From assembly GCF_014863585.1 (NCBI RefSeq), contig NZ_CP062253.1, positions 5,661,501-5,725,500 of the forward strand: a stretch of DNA of 64,000 bases, given 5' to 3'. Source of the DNA: Pseudomonas gozinkensis. GTDB lineage: Bacteria; Pseudomonadota; Gammaproteobacteria; Pseudomonadales; Pseudomonadaceae. The notes under the pieces were generated by a model that worked only from the letters and a program-made list of their open reading frames with translations, did no database searches and was not told where the DNA came from. Positions within the stretch are counted from its first letter, which is position 1, and each line of letters begins with the position of its first letter. The position numbers were made by a program, and so were the translations under genes. Below are positions 17,377-25,903 of the stretch, piece after piece.

Positions 17377-18242
17377 GCCCAGTCCTTGCGATGACGGATC
17401 AGGCCTTCCTGAGTCACCGAAGCGACCAGTTGCCCGGCGCGGTTGAACACGCTGCCACGGGAGAAACCGCGCGAGTTGCCGGCCCACGGACTGTCCATGG
17501 CGTAGAGCAACCAGTCATCGGCCCGCAGGTCATTGTGGAACCACAACGCGTGGTCGAGGCTGGCGACCTGCATGTCTTTCTGCCAGACCGATTTGCCGTG
17601 CGGCAGCATCGAGGTGGTCAGCAGACCGAAGTCCGAGGCGTAGGCCAGCAGGTATTTGTGCAGTGCCGGGATGTCGGCCAACGCGCCGTCGGCACGGAAC
17701 CACACGTACTTGATCGGGTCCGCCGGCTGCGGGTTGTACGGATCCTTTTCAGTGACCGGGCGCACTTCGATCGGCTTCGGGCACAGCAGTTTTTCGCGCA
17801 TGTGTTCCGGGATCAGGTGCGCGCGTTGCTGGGTCAGTTCCAGCTCCGACGGCAGGTTCTCCGGGCCGACCACTTGCGGCATCTGGCTCTGGTGTTCGAA
17901 GCCTTCTTCGTCGTACTGGAACGAAGCGCTGCAGGTGAAAATCGGGTGGCCCTTCTGGATCGCGGTCACGCGGCGGGTGCTGAAACTGCCGCCGTCGCGC
18001 ACGCGGTCAACCGAGTAGACCACCGGCAACTTGGCATCGCCCGGACGCAGGAAATAACCGTGCATCGAATGCACATGACGGGTTTCTTCAACGGTCTGAC
18101 TGGCCGCCGACAGCGACTGGCCGAGCACCTGGCCGCCGAACAACTGGCGAAAGCCCAGATCCTGGCTGCGACCACGGAACAGGTTTTCCTCGATCGGTTC
18201 GAGGGTCAGCAGATCCACCAGATCTTCCAACACTTGGCTCAT
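17373..18242 (-). CDS. tesB: Acyl-CoA thioesterase II
   Basis: A 289-residue double hot-dog thioesterase that hydrolyses medium and long acyl-CoA. Length and sequence match TesB. The N-terminal hot-dog has FRGRSQDLGFRQLFGGQVLGQSL and HSMHGYFLRPGD. The C-terminal hot-dog has SLDHALWFHNDLRADDWLLY, containing the active-site Asp, and VASVTQEGLIR, containing the active-site Gln; NSRGF supplies the Ser/Thr position. The stop overlaps the start of the HAD gene by four bases. Confidence 0.95.
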   Translation of the reverse strand: MSQVLEDLVDLLTLEPIEENLFRGRSQDLGFRQLFGGQVLGQSLSAASQTVEETRHVHSMHGYFLRPGDAKLPVVYSVDRVRDGGSFSTRRVTAIQKGHPIFTCSASFQYDEEGFEHQSQMPQVVGPENLPSELELTQQRAHLIPEHMREKLLCPKPIEVRPVTEKDPYNPQPADPIKYVWFRADGALADIPALHKYLLAYASDFGLLTTSMLPHGKSVWQKDMQVASLDHALWFHNDLRADDWLLYAMDSPWAGNSRGFSRGSVFNRAGQLVASVTQEGLIRHRKDWA

Positions 18243-18305
18243 TCAGACTCTCCTCACACAAAGCAATGCCGCGCAGTCTTGGCTGCGGCGGGGGATTCAG
18301 GTTCT

Positions 18306-18330
18306 GGCCGGCGCCCCCAGGGTGCCGGCC
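18306..18330. other. GC-rich hairpin between the GNAT gene and tesB
   Basis: GGCCGGCGCCC and GGGTGCCGGCC pair over eleven bases (one G-U) around a three-base loop. It lies 21 bases beyond the GNAT stop on the minus strand. No T-run follows, so it may attenuate or stabilise rather than terminate. Confidence 0.45.
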
Positions 18331-18351
18331 ATTGTAAACGTCCGCGCCTGC

Positions 18352-18921
18352 TTATCCATGCAAGGTTTCCAGCCACTGCTCCCTCGTGATGCGGTACAGC
18401 ACATGTCGACGTAACGGGTGACCGTCCGCGAGACGCGGGTGGTCGAAATCATCCTGCGGGGCGTGGTGCATGCCGATCGCCTGCATGACTTTCTGCGACG
18501 GCAGATTGGTCTCGCTGGTGAACGACACCACTTCATTCAGCGCCACCCGGTCAAAGCCGCAACGCAGCGCGGTCCACGCCGCTTCGCTGGCATAACCCAG
18601 GCCCCAGTGTTCCTTGGCCAGACGCCAGCCGATTTCCACCGCCGGCGTGAACGGCGCATCGAAGCCGACCACGCCGAGCCCGGTAAAACCGATGAACTCG
18701 CCAGTGTCCTTGCGCTCCAGCGCCCACAGGCCGTAACCGTGCTCGGCAAAATGCCCGCGCACCCGGCCGATCAGCGCGGCGCTTTCCAGCCGGCTCAAGG
18801 GCGCGGGGAAGTAGCGCATCACCTGCGGGTCGGCGCACATGGCCGCGAACGCCGGCAAATCCTCGTCCTGCCATTGGCGCATCAGCAGCCTTGCGCTTTC
18901 CAGCTCCAGTATCGGTTCCAT
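18352..18921 (-). CDS. GNAT-family N-acetyltransferase (RimJ/RimL type)
   Basis: A 189-residue acetyltransferase. It opens LELESARLLMRQWQDEDLPAFAAMC, the usual start of RimJ/RimL-like GNATs. The acetyl-CoA loop region is VEIGWRLAKEHWGLGYASEA (consensus R/Q-x-x-G-x-G/A is relaxed here), followed by NLPSQKVMQAIGMH. Such proteins acetylate ribosomal protein N-termini or small molecules. It is upstream of tesB with a 109-base gap, so it may or may not share a transcript. Confidence 0.85.
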   Translation of the reverse strand: MEPILELESARLLMRQWQDEDLPAFAAMCADPQVMRYFPAPLSRLESAALIGRVRGHFAEHGYGLWALERKDTGEFIGFTGLGVVGFDAPFTPAVEIGWRLAKEHWGLGYASEAAWTALRCGFDRVALNEVVSFTSETNLPSQKVMQAIGMHHAPQDDFDHPRLADGHPLRRHVLYRITREQWLETLHG

Positions 18922-19003
18922 CCCGCCCCTCCGCTTGATGCCGTCAGTCTACATCGCTGTTAGGCTTTGCACTCTTTCCTGCAGCCTTTATGAATAGTCC
19001 ACC

Positions 19004-19924
19004 ATGCCATTGCCGTTGATCTACCACGAAGACTACAGCCCCGAGTTTCCGGCGGATCACCGCTTTCCCATGGACAAGTTCCGGCTGCTGCGCGATCACC
19101 TGGTGGACAGCGGCCTGACCCGCGACGAAGACCTGCTGCGCCCTGAACTGTGCCCTGCCGACATTCTCGCCCTGGCCCATGACCGCAGTTATATCGAGCG
19201 CTACATGAGTGGCGAGTTGTCCCGCGAAGACCAGCGGCGCCTCGGCCTGCCGTGGAACGAAGCTCTGGCCCGACGCACGGTGCGGGCGGTCGGCGGTTCG
19301 ATTCTGGCAGCGGAAAAAGCCCTGGAGCATGGCCTGGCCTGTCATCTCGCCGGCGGTACTCATCACGCCCACTACGACTACCCCGCCGGGTTCTGCATCT
19401 TCAATGACCTGGCGATCATCAGCCACTACCTGCTGCAAAGCGGCCGGGTGAACCGGGTGCTGATCTTCGACTGCGACGTGCATCAGGGCGACGGCACTGC
19501 ACGAATTCTGCACAACACCCCGGAAGCGATCACCGTTTCCCTGCACTGCGAAAAGAACTTTCCTGCACGCAAGGCCGAAAGCGACTGGGACATTCCGCTG
19601 CCCAACGGCATGGGCGACGCCGATTACCTGAAAGTGGTCGACGATGCGCTCAACTATCTGCTGCCGCTGTATCAGCCGGATCTGGTGCTGTACGACGCCG
19701 GCGTCGATGTGCACAAGGACGACGCCCTCGGTTATCTGCAACTGACCGATGAAGGCGTCGCCGCCCGCGATGAAAGCGTGATGCGCCACTGCCTGGGCCG
19801 CGACATCCCGGTGGTCGGGGTGATCGGCGGCGGTTACAGCAAGGATCGCCACGCCCTCGCCCGCCGCCACGGCATCCTGCATCACAGTGCGCAGCGTGTC
19901 TGGCAGTCATCGGGTTGTCATTGA
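19004..19924 (+). CDS. Histone deacetylase-like amidohydrolase
   Basis: A 306-residue protein of the HDAC/acetoin-utilisation/acetylpolyamine amidohydrolase superfamily. The active-site His dyad is H120-H121 (GGTHHAHYDYPAGFC). Zinc ligands by family alignment are Asp158 and His160 (FDCDVHQGDGT) and Asp235 (DAGVDVHKDD). GGGYSKD holds the transition-state Tyr. All catalytic positions are intact. The substrate may be an acetylated polyamine, protein lysine or small amide. No obvious partner gene lies next to it. No good ribosome site precedes the ATG, but the N-terminus LIYHEDYSPEFP is typical. Confidence 0.85.
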   Translation: MPLPLIYHEDYSPEFPADHRFPMDKFRLLRDHLVDSGLTRDEDLLRPELCPADILALAHDRSYIERYMSGELSREDQRRLGLPWNEALARRTVRAVGGSILAAEKALEHGLACHLAGGTHHAHYDYPAGFCIFNDLAIISHYLLQSGRVNRVLIFDCDVHQGDGTARILHNTPEAITVSLHCEKNFPARKAESDWDIPLPNGMGDADYLKVVDDALNYLLPLYQPDLVLYDAGVDVHKDDALGYLQLTDEGVAARDESVMRHCLGRDIPVVGVIGGGYSKDRHALARRHGILHHSAQRVWQSSGCH

Positions 19925-20061
19925 GTTGTGCTGCGTTACCCACAATGGCTGTGGAACGGCCTGTGGATAACCTGAGCGAAAGGGACTACAGGCCACGCTG
20001 AACATGGCTTGCAGCGCGCTGGTTGTTTTTTGATCAGCTATTTGAATCACCACAAGTCTCC

Positions 20062-20149
20062 GTGGGAGCGAGCCTGCTCGCGATGAGGCCCTCTCATCCC
20101 GAATCGATGGCGACTGATCCACCGCATCGCGAGCAAGCTCGCTCCCACA
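20062..20149. repeat. BIME between the HDAC-like gene and the flavoprotein gene
   Basis: A GTGGGAGCGAGCCTGCTCGCGATG arm faces its inverse (CATCGCGAGCAAGCTCGCTCCCAC). Unlike most others here it lies between genes on the same strand, just upstream of a promoter-like TTAGAATGCGCGCC. Confidence 0.85.
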
Positions 20150-20204
20150 AGGGATCTGCGCTGTTAGAATGCGCGCCATATTTCGCCAGACCGCAGCGCA
20201 CGCC

Positions 20205-21446
20205 ATGACCCAGATTCACGCCACCTCCTCCGCTCACGTCGCCATCATCGGCGGTGGCCCCGCCGGCCTGATGGCCGCCGAAGTGCTGAGCCAGGCCGGA
20301 GTCCGCGTCGATCTGTACGACGGCATGCCCTCGGTGGGCCGCAAGTTCCTGCTGGCCGGGGTCGGCGGCATGAATATCACCCATTCCGAAGCCTACCCGG
20401 CCTTCCTCTCGCGCTACGCTGAACGCGCCCCGAACATCGCCCCGTTGCTGCGCGCGTTCGACGCCGATGCGCTGTGCCGCTGGATTCACGAGCTGGGGAT
20501 CGAAACCTTCATCGGCAGCTCCGGCCGGGTGTTCCCCACCGACATGAAAGCCGCGCCATTGTTGCGCGCCTGGCTCAAGCGCCTGCGCGACAGCGGCGTG
20601 GTTATCCACACCCGCCACCGCTGGCTCGGCTGGGATGAAAACGGCGCGCTGCGCATCGACAGCCCGGAAGGCGAGAAAACCCTCAACCCCGACGCCACCC
20701 TGCTCGCCCTCGGCGGCGGCAGTTGGTCGCGACTGGGTTCCGACGGCGCGTGGATGCTGCCGCTGGAGCAACGCGGTGTAGGACTGGCGCCCTTGCAGCC
20801 AAGCAATTGCGGCTTCGAGGTGCAGGCCTGGAGCGAAGTGATGGTCAGCAAATTCGCCGGCGCGCCGCTGAAAAATATCGCCATCGGTTTGAACGACGAC
20901 GTTCCGCGTTTGGGTGAATGTGTGATTACCGCGACCGGCATCGAGGGCAGTCTGATTTATGCCCTGTCGGCGCCGATTCGTGAGGCGATCAATGTGCACG
21001 GTGCCGCGACCATTCACATCGACCTGCTGCCCGGCCGACCTGTGGATAAATTGCAGGCGGCATTGAGCAAACCACGGGGATCACGCTCGATGGCCAAGCA
21101 TCTGCACAGTCAGGTCGGGATTGATGGGGTGAAAGCGGCGCTGTTACGTGAACTCACCGATGCTGCGACGTTTGCCGATCCGGCGTTGTTGGCCCGGGCG
21201 ATCAAGGCTTTGCCGCTGACGCTGGTGAAAACCCGTCCGCTGGACGAAGCGATCAGCAGCGCGGGCGGAGTGACGTTCGAGGCGATGGATGAGCGGATGA
21301 TGCTCAAGGCGTTGCCGGGGGTGTTTTGTGCGGGGGAGATGGTCGACTGGGAAGCGCCGACTGGGGGGTATTTGCTGACGGCGTGTTTTGCCAGTGGCCG
21401 GGCGGCGGGGTTTGGGATGGCGCAGTGGTTGCAGCGCAAAGGTTAA
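20205..21446 (+). CDS. HI0933/YhiN-family FAD flavoprotein (TIGR03862 type)
   Basis: A 413-residue NAD(P)/FAD-dependent oxidoreductase-like protein. The N-terminal dinucleotide motif HVAIIGGGPAGLMAAEVL is at about residues 10-27, followed by VGRKFLLAGVGGMNITHSE, a hallmark of the HI0933 family. The C-terminal FAD contact is VFCAGEMVDWEAPTGGYLLTACFASGRAAG. The function of the family is not firmly known. The start at 20205 is chosen over an upstream ATG at 20169, which overlaps the -10-like TTAGAAT. Confidence 0.85.
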   Translation: MTQIHATSSAHVAIIGGGPAGLMAAEVLSQAGVRVDLYDGMPSVGRKFLLAGVGGMNITHSEAYPAFLSRYAERAPNIAPLLRAFDADALCRWIHELGIETFIGSSGRVFPTDMKAAPLLRAWLKRLRDSGVVIHTRHRWLGWDENGALRIDSPEGEKTLNPDATLLALGGGSWSRLGSDGAWMLPLEQRGVGLAPLQPSNCGFEVQAWSEVMVSKFAGAPLKNIAIGLNDDVPRLGECVITATGIEGSLIYALSAPIREAINVHGAATIHIDLLPGRPVDKLQAALSKPRGSRSMAKHLHSQVGIDGVKAALLRELTDAATFADPALLARAIKALPLTLVKTRPLDEAISSAGGVTFEAMDERMMLKALPGVFCAGEMVDWEAPTGGYLLTACFASGRAAGFGMAQWLQRKG

Positions 21447-21460
21447 AACCGAGGCGCTGC

Positions 21461-21540
21461 CTTCGCGAGCAAGCTCGCTCCCACAAGTGATCTCCATACC
21501 ACTGAAGCTCAATGTGGGAGCGAGCTTGCTCGCGAAGGCG
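21461..21540. repeat. REP pair between the flavoprotein gene and rhlE
   Basis: Two REPs in the opposite relative orientation to most others here: CGCGAGCAAGCTCGCTCCCACA comes first and TGTGGGAGCGAGCTTGCTCGCG second, with about 30 bases between. It lies between convergent genes. Confidence 0.9.
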
Positions 21541-21562
21541 GCCTTACAACCGCCGACTCAAT

Positions 21563-22903
21563 TCAAGGCTTACGCTTGCGCGGCCCGGTATTGAATACCG
21601 GCACCTTGCGCACAGGCTTGATCGAAGGCTCCGGCGCCTGGGTCTCGCCGCTGTCCACCCACTTGCCCAGATTGCGCTTGCCACCGCCACCACCGGAAGC
21701 CTTGGGCTTTTTCGGTTTCTTCGGCTTCTTGATCACCTGTCCACTGGCATCGGTGTCCGGCACGCGGTGCTCCGGCACAAAATCCGGCTCAACCTCACGC
21801 TTCAACGTGCTGCGAGTCAGCATTTCAATCGCCGACAACATGTTCACTTCATCGGCACACACCAGCGAAATCGCCTCACCGGTCGAACCCGCGCGGCCAG
21901 TCCGGCCGATACGGTGAATGTAATCCTCAGCGACGATCGGCAGGTCAAAGTTGACCACCAATGGCAGGTCTTCGATATCCAGACCACGGGCAGCAACATC
22001 AGTGGCCACCAGAATCTGCACTTCGCTGGCCTTGAAGCGATCCAGCGCCCGCTGCCGGGTCGCTTGCGGCTTGTCGCCGTGGATGCCGTCGGCGTTCACG
22101 CCCAGGCCCTGAAGTTTCTCGACCAGCGCGTCCACACCATTACGGGTCTTGGCGAACACCAGCACCTGCTTCCACTTGTTCTTGCGCATCAGGTGCACGA
22201 ACAGTTCCGGCTTGCGCTTCTTGTCCACCGTCACCACCCATTGCTTGACGGTGTTGGCGGCAACGTTGCGCGGGCTGACTTCGATGCTCTGCGGATCGTT
22301 GAGCATCTGCCCGGCCAGCAGGCGGATGTCATCGGAGAAGGTCGCGGAGAACAGCAGCGTCTGACGTTTCTTCGGCAGCGCGCGGTAAATGTTCGCCAGC
22401 TCTTCGGAAAAGCCCAGGTCGAGCATGCGGTCGGCTTCGTCCAGCACCAGGGTTTGCAGCTGATTGAACTTCAGCGCGTTCTGGCGGAACAGGTCGAGCA
22501 GACGGCCCGGCGTCGCGACCAGCAGATCGACACCGCCGCGCAGCTTCATCATCTGCGGGTTGATGCTGACGCCGCCGTACACCGCATAAGTGCGCAATGG
22601 CAGGTTTTCGGCGTACTGGCGCACGGCTTCGTGGACTTGTTCGGCCAGCTCGCGGGTCGGCACCAGAATCAGCGCACGCACCGAGTTGGCGGTGACTTTC
22701 GGCCCTTCCATCGCCAGCAGTTGCAGCAGCGGCAAGGCAAAACCGGCGGTCTTGCCGGTGCCGGTCTGGGCCGCGGCCATCAGGTCGCGACCGGCCAGCA
22801 CGGCCGGAATGGCCTGCGCCTGCACCGGCGTCGGGGTCTGGTAGCCGAGCTTCTCGAGGGAGCGCAGCAAGGGTTCGATCAGGCCAAGGGTGGCGAAAGT
22901 CAT
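21563..22903 (-). CDS. rhlE: DEAD-box ATP-dependent RNA helicase RhlE
   Basis: A 446-residue DEAD-box helicase. In order: Q motif (FATLGLIEPLLRSLEKLGY...TPVQAQAIP), Walker A AAQTGTGKT, PTRELAEQV, TPGRLLDL, DEAD, SAT, then the second RecA domain with VATDVAARGLDIEDLP and HRIGRTGRAG. The tail is basic and flexible (KKPKKPKKPKASGGGGGKRN), a feature of RhlE proteins that bind structured RNA. RhlE works in ribosome maturation and RNA turnover. The gene stands alone, with a REP pair downstream. Confidence 0.93.
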   Translation of the reverse strand: MTFATLGLIEPLLRSLEKLGYQTPTPVQAQAIPAVLAGRDLMAAAQTGTGKTAGFALPLLQLLAMEGPKVTANSVRALILVPTRELAEQVHEAVRQYAENLPLRTYAVYGGVSINPQMMKLRGGVDLLVATPGRLLDLFRQNALKFNQLQTLVLDEADRMLDLGFSEELANIYRALPKKRQTLLFSATFSDDIRLLAGQMLNDPQSIEVSPRNVAANTVKQWVVTVDKKRKPELFVHLMRKNKWKQVLVFAKTRNGVDALVEKLQGLGVNADGIHGDKPQATRQRALDRFKASEVQILVATDVAARGLDIEDLPLVVNFDLPIVAEDYIHRIGRTGRAGSTGEAISLVCADEVNMLSAIEMLTRSTLKREVEPDFVPEHRVPDTDASGQVIKKPKKPKKPKASGGGGGKRNLGKWVDSGETQAPEPSIKPVRKVPVFNTGPRKRKP

Positions 22904-22955
22904 GGGAGTACCGTAGGAAAAATCAGAGCAAGTGTGCGATGGCGCGCAGTTTACC

Positions 22956-23909
22956 CTAATTCACACGCTGCTCTGTCGGAATGGCGGTCGGTGCAGCGAC
23001 TACTGGCGGCCGCGCAGGACGCCGCCACTGCGGCAGACCGATCAGCACCACCGCGCCGATGATCACCAGCATCGCCAGCGCCTCTTCGATGCCGATGGTC
23101 TCGCCGACAAACACGATCCCCAGCAACACCGCCACCGCCGGGTTCACATAGGCATAACTGGTGGCCGCCGCCGGACGAACGTTTTTCAACAGATACATGT
23201 AAGCGTTGAAAGCGATGATCGAGCCGAAGAAGATCAGGTACGCCAGCGCCAGCCAGCCTTCCAGCGGCGGCATGGCTTGCAGGTGTTCACCGCTCGCCGC
23301 ACTGCCGATCAACAGCACCACGCCGCCGACCAGCATTTCCACAGCACTGGCCATCGCGCCCTTGGGCAGCGGCAGATGTTTGCTCCACACCGAACCGAAC
23401 GCCCAGCTCGCCGCCGCGAAAATCAGCAGCGCCGCGCCCAGCGGGCTCGATTGCAGGTTGGAGCCCATGTTGAGCATCGCGATGCCGATAATCCCCATCG
23501 CCACCCCGGCCCATTCCAGACGGGTGTTGCGCGCGCCCCAGAAATAGCCGCAGAGCAAAGTGAACAGCGGCACCGTCGCCACCGCCAGCGCGGCAACACC
23601 CGACGCCACGCCGCTGTGCTCGGCCAGCGTCACCGCGCCGTTGCCGAAACTGAGCAACAGAATCCCGATGATCCCCGCCGCTTTCCACTGCGCCCAGGTC
23701 GGCGCCGGGGCCCCGCGCCAGCGCAGGAAGGCGTACATCAGAGTGCCGGCAATCACGAAGCGCACGCCGCCGAGCATCAGCGGCGGCCAGTATTCGACGC
23801 CGATGCGGATCACCAGATAGGTCGATCCCCAAATCACGTACAACGCAAAAAACGCGGCGATCAACGGCAAGGAAAAACGGCGCACGGCAGACATGAGACG
23901 ACTCGACAT
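22956..23909 (-). CDS. EamA-family (DMT) exporter, YedA-like
   Basis: A 317-residue inner-membrane protein with about ten helices in two EamA repeats; the first is AAFFALYVIWGSTYLVIRIGVEYWPP, the WGS-x-Y motif of this family. It is divergent from an Lrp/AsnC gene 148 bases away, a common arrangement in which the regulator controls an amino-acid exporter. The ATG at 23909 is used; an ATG at 23894 (MSAVRRF) has a slightly better spaced GAG and is also possible. Confidence 0.85.
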   Translation of the reverse strand: MSSRLMSAVRRFSLPLIAAFFALYVIWGSTYLVIRIGVEYWPPLMLGGVRFVIAGTLMYAFLRWRGAPAPTWAQWKAAGIIGILLLSFGNGAVTLAEHSGVASGVAALAVATVPLFTLLCGYFWGARNTRLEWAGVAMGIIGIAMLNMGSNLQSSPLGAALLIFAAASWAFGSVWSKHLPLPKGAMASAVEMLVGGVVLLIGSAASGEHLQAMPPLEGWLALAYLIFFGSIIAFNAYMYLLKNVRPAAATSYAYVNPAVAVLLGIVFVGETIGIEEALAMLVIIGAVVLIGLPQWRRPARPPVVAAPTAIPTEQRVN

Positions 23910-24057
23910 CAAGGCAGGGAGACTGGTTATTCTAGAAAGGCCAACCGCTAAAAATAAGTTACAAAACCTGTTTATCGTGCCGGTACACTTTTGAATTCAC
24001 GGAGATCGACGGGATAAACCTTGATTTCGAAAGTCTGGCATTTTCAGGAGTCCGACC

Positions 24058-24513
24058 TTGGACAAATACGACCGCATGCTGCTCAGCGCCCTGCTCGAAA
24101 ACGGTCGCGCGTCCTACGCCGACCTCGCCCGCAAAGTGAACCTCTCCGCCCCCGCCGTCGCCGAGCGCGTGGCCAAGCTTGAGGCATCCGGGGTGATCAC
24201 CGGGTATCAGGCGAACATCGACCTGTCGAAAATCGGCCTGCCGATCCAGTGCATGATCGAACTGCGCCTGCACCAGAACGGCAGTCAGAAGGTCTACGAC
24301 GAACTGACGAAAATCCCGCAACTGACCGAATGTTTTCGGGTGACGGGTGATCCTTGCGTAATGATGAAGGCTGCAGTGGGGTCGATGACCGAGCTGGAAG
24401 AGCTGATCAACCGGGTGGCGAAATTCGGCTTCAGCAAGACGTCGATCGTGTTGTCGAGTGCGATAGAGAAGCGGGTGCCGTTGGGGCATATCGAGGGCAA
24501 CGGCAAACCCTGA
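24058..24513 (+). CDS. Lrp/AsnC-family regulator
   Basis: A 151-residue Lrp-like regulator. The N-terminal helix-turn-helix is YADLARKVNLSAPAVAERVAKLE (residues 20-42), and the C-terminal RAM/AsnC effector domain follows (about 65-145, ending FSKTSIVLSS). The start is TTG at 24058, with CAGGAG seven bases before it; there is no in-frame ATG before the domain. It probably senses an amino acid and regulates the divergent EamA exporter. Confidence 0.9.
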   Translation: MDKYDRMLLSALLENGRASYADLARKVNLSAPAVAERVAKLEASGVITGYQANIDLSKIGLPIQCMIELRLHQNGSQKVYDELTKIPQLTECFRVTGDPCVMMKAAVGSMTELEELINRVAKFGFSKTSIVLSSAIEKRVPLGHIEGNGKP

Positions 24514-24528
24514 GGCAAGAGTGATCCC

Positions 24529-24620
24529 TGTGGGAGCGGGCTTGCCCGCGATGAGGCCATCACATCCAACAATTTGGGTGACTGACAATACGCCATCGCG
24601 GGCAAGCCCGCTCCCACAGG
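24529..24620. repeat. BIME with GGGCTTGCCC cores
   Basis: Facing REPs of the GTGGGAGCGGGCTTGCCCGCGATG variant. Lies between the convergent Lrp and exonuclease genes. Confidence 0.9.
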
Positions 24621-24640
24621 GAAATGTGTTTGCCTGAAAA

Positions 24641-25246
24641 TCAGCGATAGCGCTGCAGGTGCTCGCCCACTTTAGCAGCCGGGACTTTCTGCAATTTGCA
24701 CAGCAGGTCGTGCGATAGCTCCCGCACCCCATGCTTGCGCCGCAACTCATCCGCCAGATGCGCCATCAGGTTCGCCGCCATCTCCGCATCCGCCATCGCC
24801 CTGTGCGCCTGGCCGGTATGCGGCAGTTGAGCAAACGTGGTGAGCGTGCCGAGCTTGTGGTTTGGCGCCGCCGGCATCAATCGGCGGGCCAGCAGCAGCG
24901 AGCAGGCAAAATTCTGCAAACGGGTACGTTTGATCCGGCCCAGTTCGAAGTCCCAGAACTTCTGGTCGAACGCGGCGTTGTGCGCCAGCAGGGGCGTGCA
25001 GCCGACGAATTCGTTGACTTCGTTCATCACCTGTTCGGCCGACGGCGCGGTACGCAACATGGCGTTGCTGATGCCGGTGAGTTGTTCGATGAAGGCCGGG
25101 ACGCGTACGCCGGCGTTCATCAGGCTCTGGTAACGCTCGACGATGCGGCCGTTTTCCAGCATGACCACGGCGATTTCCGTGGCCCGGCAGCTGCTGCTCG
25201 GCGAGATGCCGGTGGTTTCAAAGTCGATGACTGCAATGCGTTCCAA
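24641..25246 (-). CDS. DnaQ-like 3'-5' exonuclease
   Basis: A 201-residue DEDD-family exonuclease. Exo I is VIDFETTG (Asp/Glu, residues 5-12), Exo II is LLAHNAAFDQKFWDFE with the conserved Asp, and Exo III is HRAMADAEMAANL (His and Asp, DEDDh type). It resembles stand-alone proofreading-like or RNase T-like proteins. The frame has no ATG before Exo I. I chose TTG at 25246 (ERIAVIDFE) because GGAG precedes it and homologues start there; a TTG seven codons earlier is possible. Its start is about 40 bases from the stop of a NYN-domain gene on the same strand, so both nucleases may share a transcript. Confidence 0.85.
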   Translation of the reverse strand: MERIAVIDFETTGISPSSSCRATEIAVVMLENGRIVERYQSLMNAGVRVPAFIEQLTGISNAMLRTAPSAEQVMNEVNEFVGCTPLLAHNAAFDQKFWDFELGRIKRTRLQNFACSLLLARRLMPAAPNHKLGTLTTFAQLPHTGQAHRAMADAEMAANLMAHLADELRRKHGVRELSHDLLCKLQKVPAAKVGEHLQRYR

Positions 25247-25286
25247 ACCGGGTGGTACTCCGTCCAAATCAATGCTTGAGCAGGGC

Positions 25287-25766
25287 TCAATTTTTCAACA
25301 GCAGCGCGCCTTCGATCGGCACGTAACGGCTGGCGGCGCGGATCAGCGAGTTGGCGGTCAGGCCGGGAACGCCGTAGGCCACCGCTTGCACGCCGTGTTT
25401 GTTGATGATGCGTTCGAGCAGCATGTCGAAGTCGCCGTCACCGGAGGCCAGGACGATTTCGTCGACGTGGTCGGCGGCGTCCATGATGTCGAGGGTGATG
25501 CCCACGTCCCAGTCGCCCTTGGCCGAGCCGTCGCTGCGCTGGATGTAGGGTTTGAGTTTCACGGTGAAACCGAGGTTGCGCAGGATCTGCTGGAACTGCT
25601 GCTGTTTGCTGTCGCCTCGGTCGATCGCGTAGGCATAGGCCTCGACGATCTGCCCGTGCTGGCTGACATCCGCCCACAGCGCCGCGTAGTTGAAGTGGCA
25701 ACCATAGGCCTGGCGCACGGTGTAGTAGAGGTTCTGCACATCGGCGAACACTGCGATTTTTTTCAC
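25287..25766 (-). CDS. NYN-domain (LabA-like PIN) protein, putative ribonuclease
   Basis: A 159-residue NYN domain protein related to LabA/DUF88. The acidic PIN-like catalytic positions are visible: Asp9 in VFADVQNLYY, Asp in KGDWDVGITLDIMD, and LASGDGDFDMLLE with two Asp residues. Such proteins are predicted metal-dependent RNases. The start is GTG at 25766 with AGGAA five bases upstream. It is upstream of the DnaQ-like exonuclease on the same strand. Confidence 0.85.
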   Translation of the reverse strand: MKKIAVFADVQNLYYTVRQAYGCHFNYAALWADVSQHGQIVEAYAYAIDRGDSKQQQFQQILRNLGFTVKLKPYIQRSDGSAKGDWDVGITLDIMDAADHVDEIVLASGDGDFDMLLERIINKHGVQAVAYGVPGLTANSLIRAASRYVPIEGALLLKN

Positions 25767-25869
25767 CGGAGTTCCTGTGAGCGCTGACGCGCATGAGCCG
25801 GATCAGGCACCAGGCCCGAAAAAGGCGCTCAGTATGCCAGCCCGAAGGAAGGTTCCGCGAATAATCGGC

Positions 25870-25891
25870 CCGGGGCGATCAGGCGCCCCGG
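25870..25891 (-). terminator. Hairpin after the DUF2076 gene
   Basis: CCGGGGCG and CGCCCCGG pair perfectly around ATCAGG, 13 bases beyond the DUF2076 stop. Only a T-poor tail follows on the minus strand, so it is a weak intrinsic terminator. Confidence 0.5.
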
Positions 25892-25903
25892 ACGAATGGT
25901 GAA

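Noticed and set aside
19960..20040. Terminator ending in TTGTTTTTTG after the HDAC-like gene
   Set aside because: The T-run is present but the upstream inverted repeat (CGCTG/CAGCG) is too short to claim an intrinsic terminator.
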